Notes under the pieces: model-generated | Seen by the model: only the letters and a program-made list of their open reading frames with translations | What the model was told of the DNA's origin: nothing | Database searches by the model: none | Assembly (NCBI RefSeq): GCF_018320785.1 | Contig: NC_054878.1 | Span: forward strand, 45,441,429-45,505,428 | Origin: Cheilinus undulatus | Taxonomy: Eukaryota > Chordata > Actinopteri > Labriformes > Labridae | Length of the DNA: 64,000 bases | Direction: 5' to 3' | Program-made: the position numbers and the translations under genes | Part shown: one piece after another, positions 36,449 through 58,631 of the stretch | Layout: every line of letters starts with the position of its first letter | Numbering within the stretch: position 1 is the stretch's first letter

Positions 36449-36829
36449 GTTACTGGTTAATTTTGATTGTTTACTTTTTTAAATTTGTAAAATTAAGAGA
36501 TAAGAATACCAGGGCTTTTCCACAAACACCAGCTGTCAGCCGAACAGCTGGCTACTCACCTAAGTACAACGGGCTGCTTTTATCCATTTGTTTATAGAGA
36601 TAATGGCATGTTGGGAGTCTTACAACACAAGAAGTGATGGCGAAAACACATTGATATCTATGGTAAGTGCTATGCTAATGTTAGCAAACTGGTGTTTCTT
36701 TGCTAGCTTGGCAACCAACAACAAAATGACTTCAAGATTTACAAAAAAAACTCAGAACGGCTCTTCATTCAGATACCAGTTGACTTCATTTAACCTGCCA
36801 ATTTTAGCAATATAACAAATTATTGGTAT

Positions 36830-37140
36830 GGCTCAGCTAGCCTCTTAGCTCAGTACAAGACTCCTCTAGACTCTGGTCTCCCTTCGTCTGGATAGATGAG
36901 GACTTAGTGGTTTATACTGATCACCTCATTACCAAGTTAATTGCTAAACGTGTAGTAATAATGACTTTTTTGTGAAGTTTAGCCAGTGGATAATAACTTT
37001 TCTGATGATAATTGCAGCGTACAGGTCCATGTAGAGCTCTAAAGTACTAACTTTACTCTGTTCCCATTCATTCCTAATGGCTGTCCCTCACTTCCTGACC
37101 CAGACAGACATTCAGAAACACGTGACTGCAAACAACCTTC
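36830..37140 (+). repeat. Interspersed repeat, copy 2 (partner at 25925-26255)
   Basis: The blocks CTCAGCTAGCCTC, AAGACTCCTCT, CAGCGTACAGGTCCATGTAG and TCCTAATGGCTGTCC occur in the same order as in the ADAM17 intron 5 copy. It lies between ADAM17 and CPSF3. Confidence 0.6.
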
Positions 37141-37242
37141 TTGAACCAAGTTTGACTGACTTCGTAGATAGAACTCTTTTGTTTTTAACAACTAGTAAAT
37201 CTTGCAAAATGTTCTTAGGTTGTCAAAGAATAAGAAAATATC

Positions 37243-37345
37243 AATCCATTCATAATCTACACTGCCTGTTTGGGTCACTGGGGGCTGGGGTGTATCCAAG
37301 ATCTCCTTAAGTGGGAGCTAGGATACACCCTGGACTGGTCGCTGG
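37243..37345 (+). repeat. Common teleost interspersed repeat fragment
   Basis: The segment with CACTGCCTGTTTGGGTCACT, GGGGCTGGGGTGTATCC and GGATACACCCTGGACTGGTC matches a very common fish repeat consensus, probably a LINE 3' tail. The identification is from memory of the motif. Confidence 0.6.
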
Positions 37346-37495
37346 TCGATCATAGGGCTGGAAAATACGAAAAAACTCAATTTTGACAAAAAAAACTTGT
37401 GAATTGGCGTTTCTCTAGATTTAAGTTTAATAAAAAAAGATTAATATTATCATAAAACCAGTACAAAACCATTACCAATTTGACCTGAAAAGTCA

Positions 37496-37501
37496 TTTAT
37501 T
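37496..37501 (-). other. Candidate polyadenylation signal of CPSF3
   Basis: TTTATT on the plus strand reads AATAAA on the minus strand, about 190 bases beyond the CPSF3 stop. It predicts a short 3' UTR. Confidence 0.5.
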
Positions 37502-37690
37502 TTCAGTTTTACAGACATCAAACATAAAAAAGCTGCAGGTTATTGGTCCATCTCCCTCCGTCTCCGTCGTCTCCTGATGAGATTCCTTTGGAATCGGTTT
37601 GACACAAAGAATTTTTTCTTTGTTAAAGAATAACAAAGCAAGTTTAATCTCAAACAGTTCATCCTCAGCCCGTCGTCCACGCTGATGACA

Positions 37691-48022
<10,332 letters not shown>

Positions 48023-48113
48023 CTTTTCTTTGATAAATGCGATAATTTTTCTCAAAAACTCATTAATTCATTGTTACTTTAGCTTCAACGCGCGTTTCCA
48101 AAACTTTGGACGC

Positions 48114-48127
48114 TGCGTCACATCCGG
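48114..48127 (-). promoter_or_regulatory. CRE-like and ETS-like motifs upstream of CPSF3
   Basis: About 95-105 bases upstream of the CPSF3 ATG, the minus strand reads CCGGATG directly followed by TGACGCA. These resemble an ETS site and a CRE/ATF half-site, common in housekeeping promoters. The position is right for a core promoter; function is inferred. Confidence 0.4.
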
Positions 48128-48412
48128 CTCCCTTCAAAATCTATCCGTGTAGTACATAGGATTGCAACAAAGGTTCCGAGTTCCACTCGTAGGTTACCAC
48201 TTTAGTTAGAGTAGAAATGAATAGCAGCATTTAGAAATAACTGAAAATGTGAAGGAAAAAAAGTTTAAGCGTGCAATATACATACAGAAAACGTTATACA
48301 ATGTGTTTTATATTCTGTGGAATATATAGTTTTCCTCTGATCTTCTTGAGTATCCGTTGTTTTTAGCTGTTGAGTACGTGTGTGCTCTAATCTGTGTGAA
48401 AAACAAGCCTGT

Positions 48413-48475
48413 TTTGTTTGTTTGTTTGTTTGTTTGTTTGTTTTTTGTTTTTTTGGGGGGGGGGGGTGGGTGGGG
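48413..48475. repeat. Simple repeat (TTTG)n followed by poly-G
   Basis: At least six TTTG units are followed by a T-rich tract and a run of G. It lies upstream of CPSF3. Confidence 0.9.
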
Positions 48476-49448
48476 GACTCTACAAAATGCACAAACAACA
48501 ACAAAAACAACAACGAAAAGAAACAGAAATTAAAAAGATTATTACTTTTTAAAAATTCTTGCAAGTCTGGAAGCTTTAATGTGGGAAATACAGAACATCA
48601 GTAGGAGCAACAAATGTTTGCATGATCGAGAATTTAAAATCTGTTCAGATTATTTGTGTAACAACTCCCTCTTGTTAAAAAACATACTATTTGAATACTT
48701 TAACCCCCCTACGACCCACATGGGAAAAATAAATCATCAATTTTAATTGTTTTTATTGACAAAATCCCCACAAAATAGGTGTATATACATTTGTTCTAGA
48801 CAGAAGATCTATGTTTAAGCTATCCATTATTACCATGCTGTATTAGAGCAATTCAAGAAAAAAAATTAAAAAGAGGATTAGTTAACTCTCAGGAAAAAAA
48901 TTCTCAAGTTTCAAAAGTCATCAATTTGCAAGAAGAAGGTTGCTTCTTTTTTGATTTAAAGGTTTTCAGTGTACCTGAAACAAAACAGAAATTTTCTGAC
49001 TATAGTCAAAGTCAAAAATCCAACCACTGTTTTTAGTTTGGTGTCTTGTATTTTTTTCTCTTTACACTGTTGTACATTTATTGACAATTTTGAGCTTCTA
49101 GTGTTAAAATTTAAGACACTTTAAATGTGGAAATGTCATTTTTTTTCTAAGTTTCCATCCTTTAAAACTCTAAAATCCTGAGTTTGATTTCTTGTAAATA
49201 TAAAACTTAAAGTCTAATTTTCTTTTAATGTACTTTTTTACAAAAATAAAATAAAAATAAAAAAACGGCCGTCTTCATTTTTTCATCGTTTAGATTTGCC
49301 CTGACATATTTTGTATCTACGGTGTTTACATATACATATACGTACATTTAATTTTGACATCAGCGCAGACAGGGTCCAATGCCTAAACCTGAGATCTTTG
49401 GCGTCCCCTAGGGGTGCCCAGACCCCAGGTTGGGAATCACTGCTGTAG
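48476..49448. other. AT-rich spacer with a transposon-like end
   Basis: This stretch contains no exon that I recognise. Near its right edge GGGGTGCCCAGACCCCAGG followed by TTGGGAATCACTG resembles the CAGTGGTTCTCAA-type hAT end, so at least 49365-49443 is probably transposon-derived. Confidence 0.4.
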
Positions 49449-49860
49449 ATGATGGGATACTCAGAATCTTTGCTATTTTAGGTTGAGGAACATTTTTTTC
49501 TGAGATTGTTCCACCATTTTTAGACACAGTTTTTCACAGATCGGTGAACATCTTCAAATCTTTACTTCAGAAAGACTCTGCTTCTCTTAAGTGCTCCTTT
49601 AATACCCAGTCATATTAATGGCCTTTTAACCTAACTAACTGCAGAATGCTCCTCCAGCTGTTTGTTCCACTTACTTTTCCAGCCTTTGGTTGTTCTGTTC
49701 CAACTTTCTGGATATCAAATTTAAAATGAGCTAACATTTTTCATCAAATAGTAAAATGTCTCGGTTTTAACATCTGATATGTTGCTTGTGTTCTATTTTG
49801 AACTGAATATGAGTTTAAGAGATTGAATGATCATGCTGTTCTGTTTGCATTTACATATTA
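49449..49860. mobile_element. Interspersed repeat, copy 4 of the four-copy family
   Basis: It contains CTCCTCCAGCTGTTTGTTCC, GAGCTAACATTTTTCATC and GTAAAATGTCTCGGTTTTAA, matching the copy at 29190-29668 over most of its length. It lies between CPSF3 and the unassigned exon pair. Confidence 0.6.
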
Positions 49861-50649
49861 CACATCTAAATCCAAACTGATGAAAATGTCAATTTTAAGA
49901 ATAAAAAAAACCCCGGAAAACGTAGTCATTTATACAAATTTATGTGAACTGTTAGCAAGTGTGTTGTATGGGCTCTATGCACGGCAGGGGGTGGCGTATT
50001 TCCGGTGGAAAATAAGACCGGTTCTCAACTTCTGCCTAACAATACGTGCTAGGCCAAAACGGAATCTCAACCCTCTATACTGCCTTAATTTGTCCGTTTC
50101 GTTGTTTTTATTTTTGGTTTCGATTGTTGTTTGTGTTTACTCTACCATCATCGCTTGGCATCCAAACATGCTAAAATGGTGTTTCAAAAACAGGTTAAGC
50201 ACTTCTGGACATCGTTGCTACATGCTGCAATGTACTTCTAAAGCTAAATTTAACTCGTCATTGACAGTCAGCTCAGGTAACTCATGCAAACAGCGAGGAA
50301 ACCGCAACGATTTTGCCATCATACCCCATTCTCTTCTCACAACTGGGAGTGTGGGAGCGGTCTAATGCCAAATGTGGAAGCAGTTCGTGCATAGATCCCA
50401 TTCCTGCTATACGGGGAGGTCAGCAGATGGCGCTCTATACACAGGGCAGCAGTATCGTTCACCAGTAGAGGAAGATATCTGTCCGTGTTTGAGATGGTCC
50501 AAGTACGACGTTAGCCAGAGCTCTTCTGATATGGTCGGGGCTTTCTTCTGTTATTTACAGGTAAACTGACCATATATGTAACCCTGGTATCACAGTGGTT
50601 GAGATAAACAGTAAAAGTGGAGTGGAGTAAAGTTTCAGCCTGTATTAAG

Positions 50650-50760
50650 AGCTTGTAGAGACCGTTATGTTTAACTGCTCTAGCTGCAGTTATCAATATG
50701 GCGGGCGCCGATACTAACGTTCGCGCCGTTAAACGCTGTCCCGTTATTTTCTGCTCAAGC
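50650..50760 (+). promoter_or_regulatory. Small CpG-rich patch with a YY1-like motif
   Basis: AATATGGCGGGCGCCGAT followed by CGTTCGCGCCG stands out from AT-rich surroundings. ATGGCGG is the core of the YY1 motif frequent near vertebrate start sites. It could be the promoter of the unassigned plus-strand gene whose exons are at 54398 and 56015. Confidence 0.35.
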
Positions 50761-51654
50761 TGAAAAGTCAGTTAAATGCATAAACTCAGTTTTAATTTAT
50801 AAAACACAATGAACATTGCTTTATTTGGTAAGAAAATGCGTTGAACGTGACTGAGTAATGGAAATGTTAAGCAGCAGTTGAACTATATGTTTTTGTGAAG
50901 TGAATGAAAGCTAAAGAAGAGCTAAATGCTAACATGTCGATACTAACGGCTATTGGCGCCAATGCTACCGGTAGTTAAGCTGTGTTATACAGAAACAGAA
51001 CGGTAACTTTCCAACTAACCCAGTTACCTTATTTTGTATGCTTCTGTTTTACTGATTGAATATGGCGATTTACTGATAAAGCTGTTATTCATAGATTTTA
51101 GTTAAGTATTTCAGTTAATATAGATGTTTCATAGTGGTTTAAAAGTAAAAAGAAATGTACTAGCTCATAAGATTACCCACATTAATCTTTGAAGGATATT
51201 TACATAGAGTAGTTAAGTTTGTCCACTTGAGTGGTTACTTGCTTTATTTATAAAATAGATTTGTCTTGAGCTTATACTTTGAAAGAGCGGAGAAGTCTTT
51301 TACATGTGACTTTATGGTGCATTCCAGTTAATGTGGGACCAGCTGGATCTGAGTGCTACCAACTCAGTTTTTGGATCGCATTCAACTCAGGTGTGATGTC
51401 ATTCCCAGCTCAGCTATCTGACTTCCAAGGTAAATGTACATCTACTTTTGCCATTGTTCTGTTATCATTGTTTTCATAATGGGTTATAGATTAAATAGGC
51501 TAAATTAAGAATTGTAAGCACGCAGAACTGTAAGATAGAGTGCTTCAGATCTGAACTGTATTTTATTCTGTGATCAACATATTTTTCAATGTGGGATGAG
51601 GCAGTTACACAGTGTTGTGGTTAACCTGGCTTTAGAAAGTGAGGCACAGGTAGC

Positions 51655-52424
51655 TTAAGATGGCTTTCACACCAGGGGCCCGGTCCTGGATCCGAGTGCA
51701 CTTGAGCCCAAAGTCCGGTTCATTTCGGTAGTGTGAATGCAAATGAACTGCGCCCGGGCACCGGGCCTGGGCCCACTTGGGGAGGTGGTCTCGGGCGCTA
51801 TTCAAGTGGACTCTGGCACGGTTTGGATGAGATGTGAATGTACCCGCGCTCGGATACGAGACAGAGGGTCGTATCAGCTTTATGACGTCATTGTAAAAAC
51901 TAAACTTCTTTAATCAGCGCAGCAGTTTGTTCACATTTGTCCTCAATAAAGGGCGGAAATCATCAGAATCCAGTCAATAAACGGTCTGTTGTGACTCACC
52001 TTACAGATGAACACAGGCTGGAGTCATTAAGAGGAGGTGTAAAAGCAATAAAAGTCTCCTGTCACCTCAAAAACTGCTGTATCTTTGCAGCGCGAGCCCA
52101 TTTAATCCTCTGAGCTGTAGTAGATGTACAGATAGGAAGAGAGAAGTTTCTGGCATGTTATTAATTTTAATGATCCATGGCTGCAGGATGGACTTTTTGC
52201 CGGGTCAAAACAAAAACAATCTTTTTCTTCTTTCTCCTCCTTTGCGGGGTTGTAAACCAGCTAGGTGCATACCACCACCTGCTGTTTCAGACTGAGTAAA
52301 TACGCAAGTGCACCCTGGCATGGTTCGATATTGCTAGTGTGAAAGCAAGCCTGCGGGGGAAGGGGGAGGGGGAGGAATTGCGGCGTGGCGAATCAAATGG
52401 CCTAATGTGAAAGCACCCTAAGAC
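51655..52424. mobile_element. GC-rich MITE with GGCTTTCACA ends
   Basis: The left end TTAAGATGGCTTTCACACC and the right end AATGTGAAAGCACCCTAAG are an imperfect inverted repeat. The interior is GC-rich with repeated GGGCCCGG-like phrases. No coding sequence is visible. Confidence 0.7.
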
Positions 52425-52535
52425 ACATAAGAAGATTAGGGCCACTGAAATTATTATTATTTTTTTGGAGATCCATTTTTTTTAACTATTTGGAGAAAAA
52501 TATCAGAATTCTGGCTTTAAAATCAAGGGCTAAAT

Positions 52536-53580
52536 CAGGGGTGTCAGTTAAACTTAATCACAGCAGGGGCTGGATTCTGGATTCAGGTCTACCCTGAGGG
52601 CCTAACAGGGTCACATTTCAACCATAAACTGTCAACCTCATTTCACCAGTAATACAAAGTGAAAAAAAACACAAAAAAAAACAACCTTAGCACTGAAGAT
52701 AAACAATTTTTAAGAAGTTAAAAAGGTAAGTTTAAAGGCTTACAATCTAAGAAAAGTAAATTTATTAGTTTAAAAAGGTCAAAAGATGAAATTGAAACAT
52801 GTTTTTTAAAGGCAAATATATTAGAAAGAAAGACAAAATCATAAAATTAAAAGATCAAAATATGGAATAAAATGTGTCAGCATGAAATTAAAAGTCAAAA
52901 TATGATTCAAATTTTAAAATTGTGAGTCTAAAAAGTCAAACTATGGAATTATGAAGTAAAAGTTTGGAGTTGAAAAATATGAGGTAAAATACAAAATAAT
53001 TAGTCAAAAGGTCAAAATAGGACTAAAAAATTAGGATTATGAATCTTAAAGCTCAAAATGTTCTATGAGAAGTCCAAATTATGAGTTGAAATGCTCAAAG
53101 TGTGAAATAAAATGTCAAAATCCTAATTTGAGTTCTAACTGTGAGATGCAAAATTGAAAATGTGAAATTAAAACACAAATTAATCTTATCTAGCTAAATA
53201 TTTTTACTCCTTACTGTTTCACATTTTATGACTGAACAAGGATATCTTAAGGGGTTAGGATTAGATAAGTTTATACTTCTTCCTACTCCTTTTCGCTCAT
53301 GTAATCTGAGATGCTTAAGAATTTGCAGATGCAAGTTACTGCCTTATTTTGTTTTCATTTTTTGATGTTCTTATTTGTATTTTTTTTTACAGTTTTTAAG
53401 TTGTCATTTACATGATCGAAATAAAGATATCAATCAATCAATCTTAAATCATCAAGGATATGTTTACATTTTATACTTGAGGAAATCTGCAGACCTCATA
53501 CTGATGGGCCGGTTATAACAAAAATATGATACAGTCTTGCAGGCCGGATTTGGCCCCGGGCCTTGAGTTTGACACCCCTG
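52536..53580. mobile_element. hAT-like non-autonomous element with GTCAAAATATG interior
   Basis: It begins CAGGGGTGTCAGTTAAAC and ends CCTTGAGTTTGACACCCCTG. About 500 bp of the interior (52740-53190) is degenerate AAAGTCAAAATATGAAATTA units, the reverse complement of the interior of the element at 6244-6991. The right half also holds unique AT-rich sequence. Confidence 0.8.
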
Positions 53581-54412
53581 CTCCAAATGATGACAATAAC
53601 ATTTTTTATCTACATAATTCAAATTTTAACGTGGGGTGAATGAAGTAAATCCTATTCTCTATATCTTCATCCTGTACATATTGTTGCTGTTAATTGATTT
53701 CACAAATCAAGTTAATCACATCACTACACTGTGATTAATCATGATTAATCACATTTAAAATACTACCATTTACTTGGATTTTAGTATGACATAAAAGAAC
53801 TAAAAGTATGGTGTTTGAATAAAGAAATATTAAATCCCCTCATCTTCAACGATGTTGATGGTTTGCAGTTTTGGTGAGCCATAAAGTGATTGGATTAGTT
53901 AGCTTGTTGTTGTTCTGTTGACAAATCCCAGTCTGCAGCACTCTGCAGCTTGACACCCATAGCTTGATCCCGTGTTGAACTTGTATTTTATCCTGACATT
54001 ATTTCCTTGAAGAACATAAACTTAGTTTGCCTTAAATGCCTTTTTCTTGAGTGAAATGTGCTGCTGTTGCTAATTAGTTAGTTAGTTAGTAACTACAGGC
54101 TAGCTAGCTAGTGGATGTTTGCTAGCATCTTGCATGCTTAGAATACAATCCGCTATGTCACCGCTATATAGTGTTCATTGAGAGTGAAGTGTCCATCATT
54201 CTACACTCAATTCTTGCACAGCTTTTAATGTGCCAATAGTATACTGTATTTAAGTATACTTCTTAGTGTGAATAATAGTGTTTAGCTAAGGATAAAAAAT
54301 GCCTGTGTTGTAGACTTCGCTTCATATTCATTTAACCTAAAAATAGGATTTTTTTGTATTTGCACATTAACCCGCAGCTTCTGCTTCTGCCCTTCAGGTG
54401 ATCAGGATCATT

Positions 54413-56053
54413 ATGACAGGAGGATTCCTGAAGCAGACTGATGGTAAGTAGTGCTGCAAACTCTGTTTGCTACGGTTAAAATGAATACTAGCCAACTAGA
54501 GGTATAGCAGGGTGGGTCTTACTTTAGCCATCCTGGGAAAAAATACACAGCATACCACTCAAGGGTGAGTATCAGATGGGATATAGAAGTGAATATACTT
54601 AAAGGAGGCTAAAAAAGAAGTGAGTGTAATTTACCCTGAACTACAGTGTGTTACAGAAGAGGATGCAATTATTAGCCACCTCATGAAATTTTCAGATTTT
54701 CCCAAGTATTTGCCAAGCGCTGTTAAACAGAGAAAGGAATTTTTAACAGCACTTGGGAAATACTTTTCCAAGGATCATAGTTTTATTTTGGATGCTTACA
54801 TTTTTAACTTTGAAACAAAATATTTACAAAAACCAAAAACTTCCATGGTTTAAACTATTACTCCCCTTTAGAACTGTTCATGTGAGCTCCAAACAAACCG
54901 GACTATCCAGGCAAACAGAGCAGAGTTCGTTTGAAGCTGACCAAACAGCTCTGGTGTGAATGTGCCTTTAGTGACTGGCCTGACCAAGGTCCCGGGTTGA
55001 ATCCCATTGAAAATCTGTGGGATGAACTGAAGATGAAGGTCCACGCCAGAAGACCATCAAACCTGGAGGAACTTTAGAGATTGGCCTAAGAAGAATGAGC
55101 TGGGATTCCTCAGGAGATTAGTCTGTGACTTAAACTACAACAAACAACTGCAGGCTGTTATCCAGCAAAAAGGAGGCACAAAACTTTTAGCATCATGGGG
55201 GCTAATAATTTAGACTCTGTTTGTTTTTGTTTTTTATAAAAGACAAATTGTTTCTGTTTGAAAAGTAAAAATGTAAGCATCCAGAATAAAACTAGGGTGT
55301 GTGGAAAAGCTAGTGAAAAAATCTTGCTCTGTTTTATGCGCTTGGGAAATTCTTGGGAGAAACTGACATTTTTTCAGTAGGGGGCTTATAATTTTATCCC
55401 CATCTGTACATTACCAATGCCTACTGAACCACCAGACCCAGCATTCTGTCTGTTCAACATGGGCCTGCTGAAGCAAGGTTTCCTTCTTTGCTGTGATTTT
55501 GCTAAATGTTACTTAGTGCTGAGCTCATGGATGCTGAATCTTTATAACTAATTTAACAAAGAGTGCAGTCTAGACCGGCCCTCTTTCTAAAGTGTCCAGA
55601 ATAACACTGGTTATAAATTTGTGCTATGCAAATAAATATTAATGGCTAGATTGATTCATAAGCCAATACCATCCCCTGTCATTTTTGACAAGAGGCCAAA
55701 TAATGGTTAAAATCAAAACATTGAATGGGGAGGAAAGACAATATTTTTGTTGTAAAGATTTTGATCACATCAGAGGTATGTTGAATTTTTTTTATCCATT
55801 ACTAAATGCAGTAAATTTAAACTTGTTTAAGGAGTTTCAGTAAGACAACTATTTATGTTCCCTCTAAGGCATAAATGTGTGTGACACTTAGAGAGGAGAT
55901 CCTGTCTGGGAAAAGATTCAGCCATCAGCATCATCAGGTCAGAGTAAGTAGATGCTTGCTTCCCTCTGCTGGAGCTCTGTGGTGATGCACTCTGCTCCTC
56001 TTTTTTTTCTGTAGGCAAGAAGTGCAGTCTAGTTGATAAAATCCTCAGTCATA
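54413..56053 (+). CDS. Unassigned gene, first two candidate coding exons (partial)
   Basis: Two plus-strand exons have strong splice sites and compatible phase. The first (54398-54443) follows a pyrimidine-rich CTGCCCTTCAG acceptor, holds an ATG at 54413 and ends at a GTAAGT donor. The second (56015-56053) follows a T-rich CTGTAG acceptor and also ends at GTAAGT. Joined, they read MTGGFLKQTDG and then KKCSLVDKILSH with no stop, leaving phase 1. A 5' UTR exon could lie near 50560 (TTTACAG/GTAAAC) or 51429. I do not recognise the protein and found no further exon, so the rest may be outside the window or small. Chance splice-site pairing is the main alternative. Confidence 0.35.
54640..55410 (+). 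mobile_element. Tc1-like element with long inverted ends and C-terminal transposase remnant
   Basis: AGTTTTATTTTGGATGCTTA near 54780 is the inverse of TAAGCATCCAGAATAAAACT near 55275, and the match extends over about 150-200 bp at each end. At 54980-55170 a broken plus-strand frame reads PIENLWDELKMKVHARRPSN, the Tc1 transposase C-terminus. It lies between the two candidate exons at 54398 and 56015. The piece at 54860-54970 may belong to another MITE. Confidence 0.75.
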
Positions 56054-57429
56054 GTAAGTCTGAAGTGATTGATATCAGCACTTGGAAAAGTTTAAGAAAG
56101 TCTTAACATGTTTTAATGCTGTTTTATGAAATTTAATATGGGGTCATGTTACATTTTTGCTCATAAACTCAAACCAGCTTCATTTTTGGTGATGTAGCCT
56201 AAATCTAAGACTGGGAGTCAGACATTGAAAGACCTGATATAAATCTGCATTTGAACTAAATATAAATACAGAACTAAAAGAAAAAAGATTTATCATGGCT
56301 AAAAGAACCCCCTATCGCTGCATGACTTGAAATAAAACACAGCATTTGTACAACGTGTTTCATACATTTAAAAATTCTAAGTCCAAAAACATTTTGACCA
56401 CGTAAAGTGTGAATAAAAATCAAGCACAGTGATTTGCAAATACTTTTCAGCTTCAACAGAATACAGCGCAACTTTCTGCAAACGTCTTGTGACTCAAGGA
56501 TGAACCAGTTAGTTTTTAAAATGGAGATATTGCCACATATGCCAGATTTATTTATGATTTTGAATACTTTATGGAATAAAACAGGTAGCTTTTCACAGAA
56601 AAGTTCTTCAACACACTTTTCAAGATACAGTGAGTTTGATATTGTTTGATTTAATGTGATTGTTCATCAAAATGTTTTTTTATTTCATGCTAAATATTTG
56701 TCACAGTAGCCTATGATATGTTAGCCGATGGGAGATTAAAGAAAAGAGAGTCATCATAGCTTGATTCAGACAGGCGGTTAACTAAAGGATAAAGCTTTTT
56801 GTTTAACTGTGTATTATACAAAGCTTCTTCACCAGATGCCTCATTCACCAACTGAAGAAGGAAATTGCTTTTAAACCATCTTGCTCAGCTTTTTAGAATT
56901 AATTAATGATACATGCCTTCAGGGCTTGACATTGACACCCGCCAACTAGCCAAATGCGGGTGGATTTCGGCCGTGGTGGGAAGCAGCATGACTCTAACTA
57001 GCCACGATGGCAGGTTGAATTTACCAGTGTCACAACTTACGCTTTACTCTGACCGTGCTGGTCAGTTAGCCCTTATGATTTAGACTTGTTACAGAGAGGC
57101 TGTTCGGCACACAAAAGCTCAAATTTCCCTCCAAAATAACTGAAAAGTGGCTGGTCTCTTCATCCATTTGTGCGTATTTTACGCAGCACCAAGGGCTTTG
57201 ATGCTGTATGACACACACAAACACGACACTCACAGAGTATGTGTATGTGGGCTGCGTCCATGAAAAATTAACAGATTTTTTTTTTTTGCCAGTACCAAAC
57301 AACATATTTTTGCTGTTGCTATTGACTCTTGTTTTGAGCCTCTGTTAACCCCACTGGCATATCAGGTGCTTGGTTGGCACCTGATGGTCAGCACTTGTGA
57401 GCGTGGGTCCTGCTGCAGTGGTCAGTAGG

Positions 57430-58210
57430 TGTCTGCTCCAGGAATCAGCATACTACATTTGAATGATTTAGACGGGGCCTGTGCGATAAGGAAACTTCAA
57501 GCTGGTGTTCTGAAAAACCAAGCTGCAGCATTGTTTAGAGTTAGCTCTAGTGCCATCTCCAAACTGAAGGCCAAGTTCCATATAACAGGGGATGTTAGAG
57601 ACAGGCCTCGAAGTGGGTGTCCCAAGAAGATGAAACCCCAGAAGACCTTTTCCTCACACTGTCAGCTCTAAGGAACTGTAGGCTGTCTTCTACAGAGGTC
57701 AAGGTTTAAGACAATCTGGCTGGCGGCTGTCGTCCAGACAGTCCTTCACCGTCAGGCCCATTTGCGCTGGTGTTGGTAACACATGTTCTGGAGCCTGAAC
57801 ATGTGGAGGAATGTTATATTTACTGATGGTTCCAGATTTTGTCACCTGCAGTTGGATCATAGGGTTTAAGTTTGGAGAAGACACAGAGAATGCTATGCTT
57901 ATTGCTGCACCAACAGAGTTACATATTTGGTGGAGGCAGTGTGATGGTGTGAGGCTTGTGATCATTGGAGGAAATCTCAATGCAGAGAGATATGGAGATG
58001 GGATTCTACAACCAGAGGCAATCACATATATCCACAGTCTGGGACTGAACTCTATCCTCCAAGATGACAACACTCACCCCCACAGAGTGGGGTTTATCAG
58101 AGACTAACTCCAGGATTTGGGAGTGGAGATGATGGAATGGCCTGACCTTAACTCCACTGAACACTTGTGGGATCAGCGTAGGCATGTTGTTGGTGCCAGA
58201 GAGTTTGTAT
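57430..58210 (+). mobile_element. Tc1-like transposase pseudogene
   Basis: The first open piece (57429-57671) carries the paired-like DNA-binding region (QAAALFRVSSSAISKLKA) and RPRSGCPKK, typical of Tc1. Later pieces in shifted frames hold LHIWWRQCDGV, DNTHPHRVGFIRD and NSTEHLWDQ, the DDE-domain motifs. Frameshifts and stops separate them, so it is dead. Confidence 0.85.
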
Positions 58211-58561
58211 AGTAAAATAAATTGTTTAATTGCCAATACGTCTTTTTTCTTCAAATTTCAAACATTGTTAGTGAGAAAATATTGTGTTCTGTAATGGAAT
58301 GATGTAACAAAGATATGTTTGGCTTAGTTGGCACCCTACCAGAAATAGTGGTCAAAGAATGTACTTTTATTGAACTGAAGTGGTCACATGGGGTGACTCC
58401 CTGGATCGGGCGTCAAGTGTATAAATAACTGTCAGTGTGTGCATTCATTGTCTTTTGGCCTGTGCATTTGTCAAATGACCGAAGCTTCAAAGTAAAACTC
58501 TGAGATAACCCAGTCTTCTTGTCTCTGTGAAGTTTCTGAATCTTCCTCTCGTGCCAATACA

Positions 58562-58567
58562 TTTATT
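58562..58567 (-). other. Candidate polyadenylation signal of the IFI44-like gene
   Basis: TTTATT on the plus strand reads AATAAA on the minus strand, about 65 bases beyond the stop codon at 58632. Confidence 0.5.
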
Positions 58568-58631
58568 TCCACATAACAGTTATTTTTCTGATAACATGAA
58601 GTATTTTAATGTTGTTAATTAATATCAGTCA

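Noticed and set aside
48023-54397. ITGB1BP1, the expected head-to-head partner of CPSF3
   Set aside because: I looked for its Ser-rich start and PTB-domain segments on the plus strand and did not see them.
54600-54853. 77-aa plus-strand frame as a gene exon
   Set aside because: It falls in the left inverted end of a Tc1-like element; the same sequence occurs inverted near 55210-55410.
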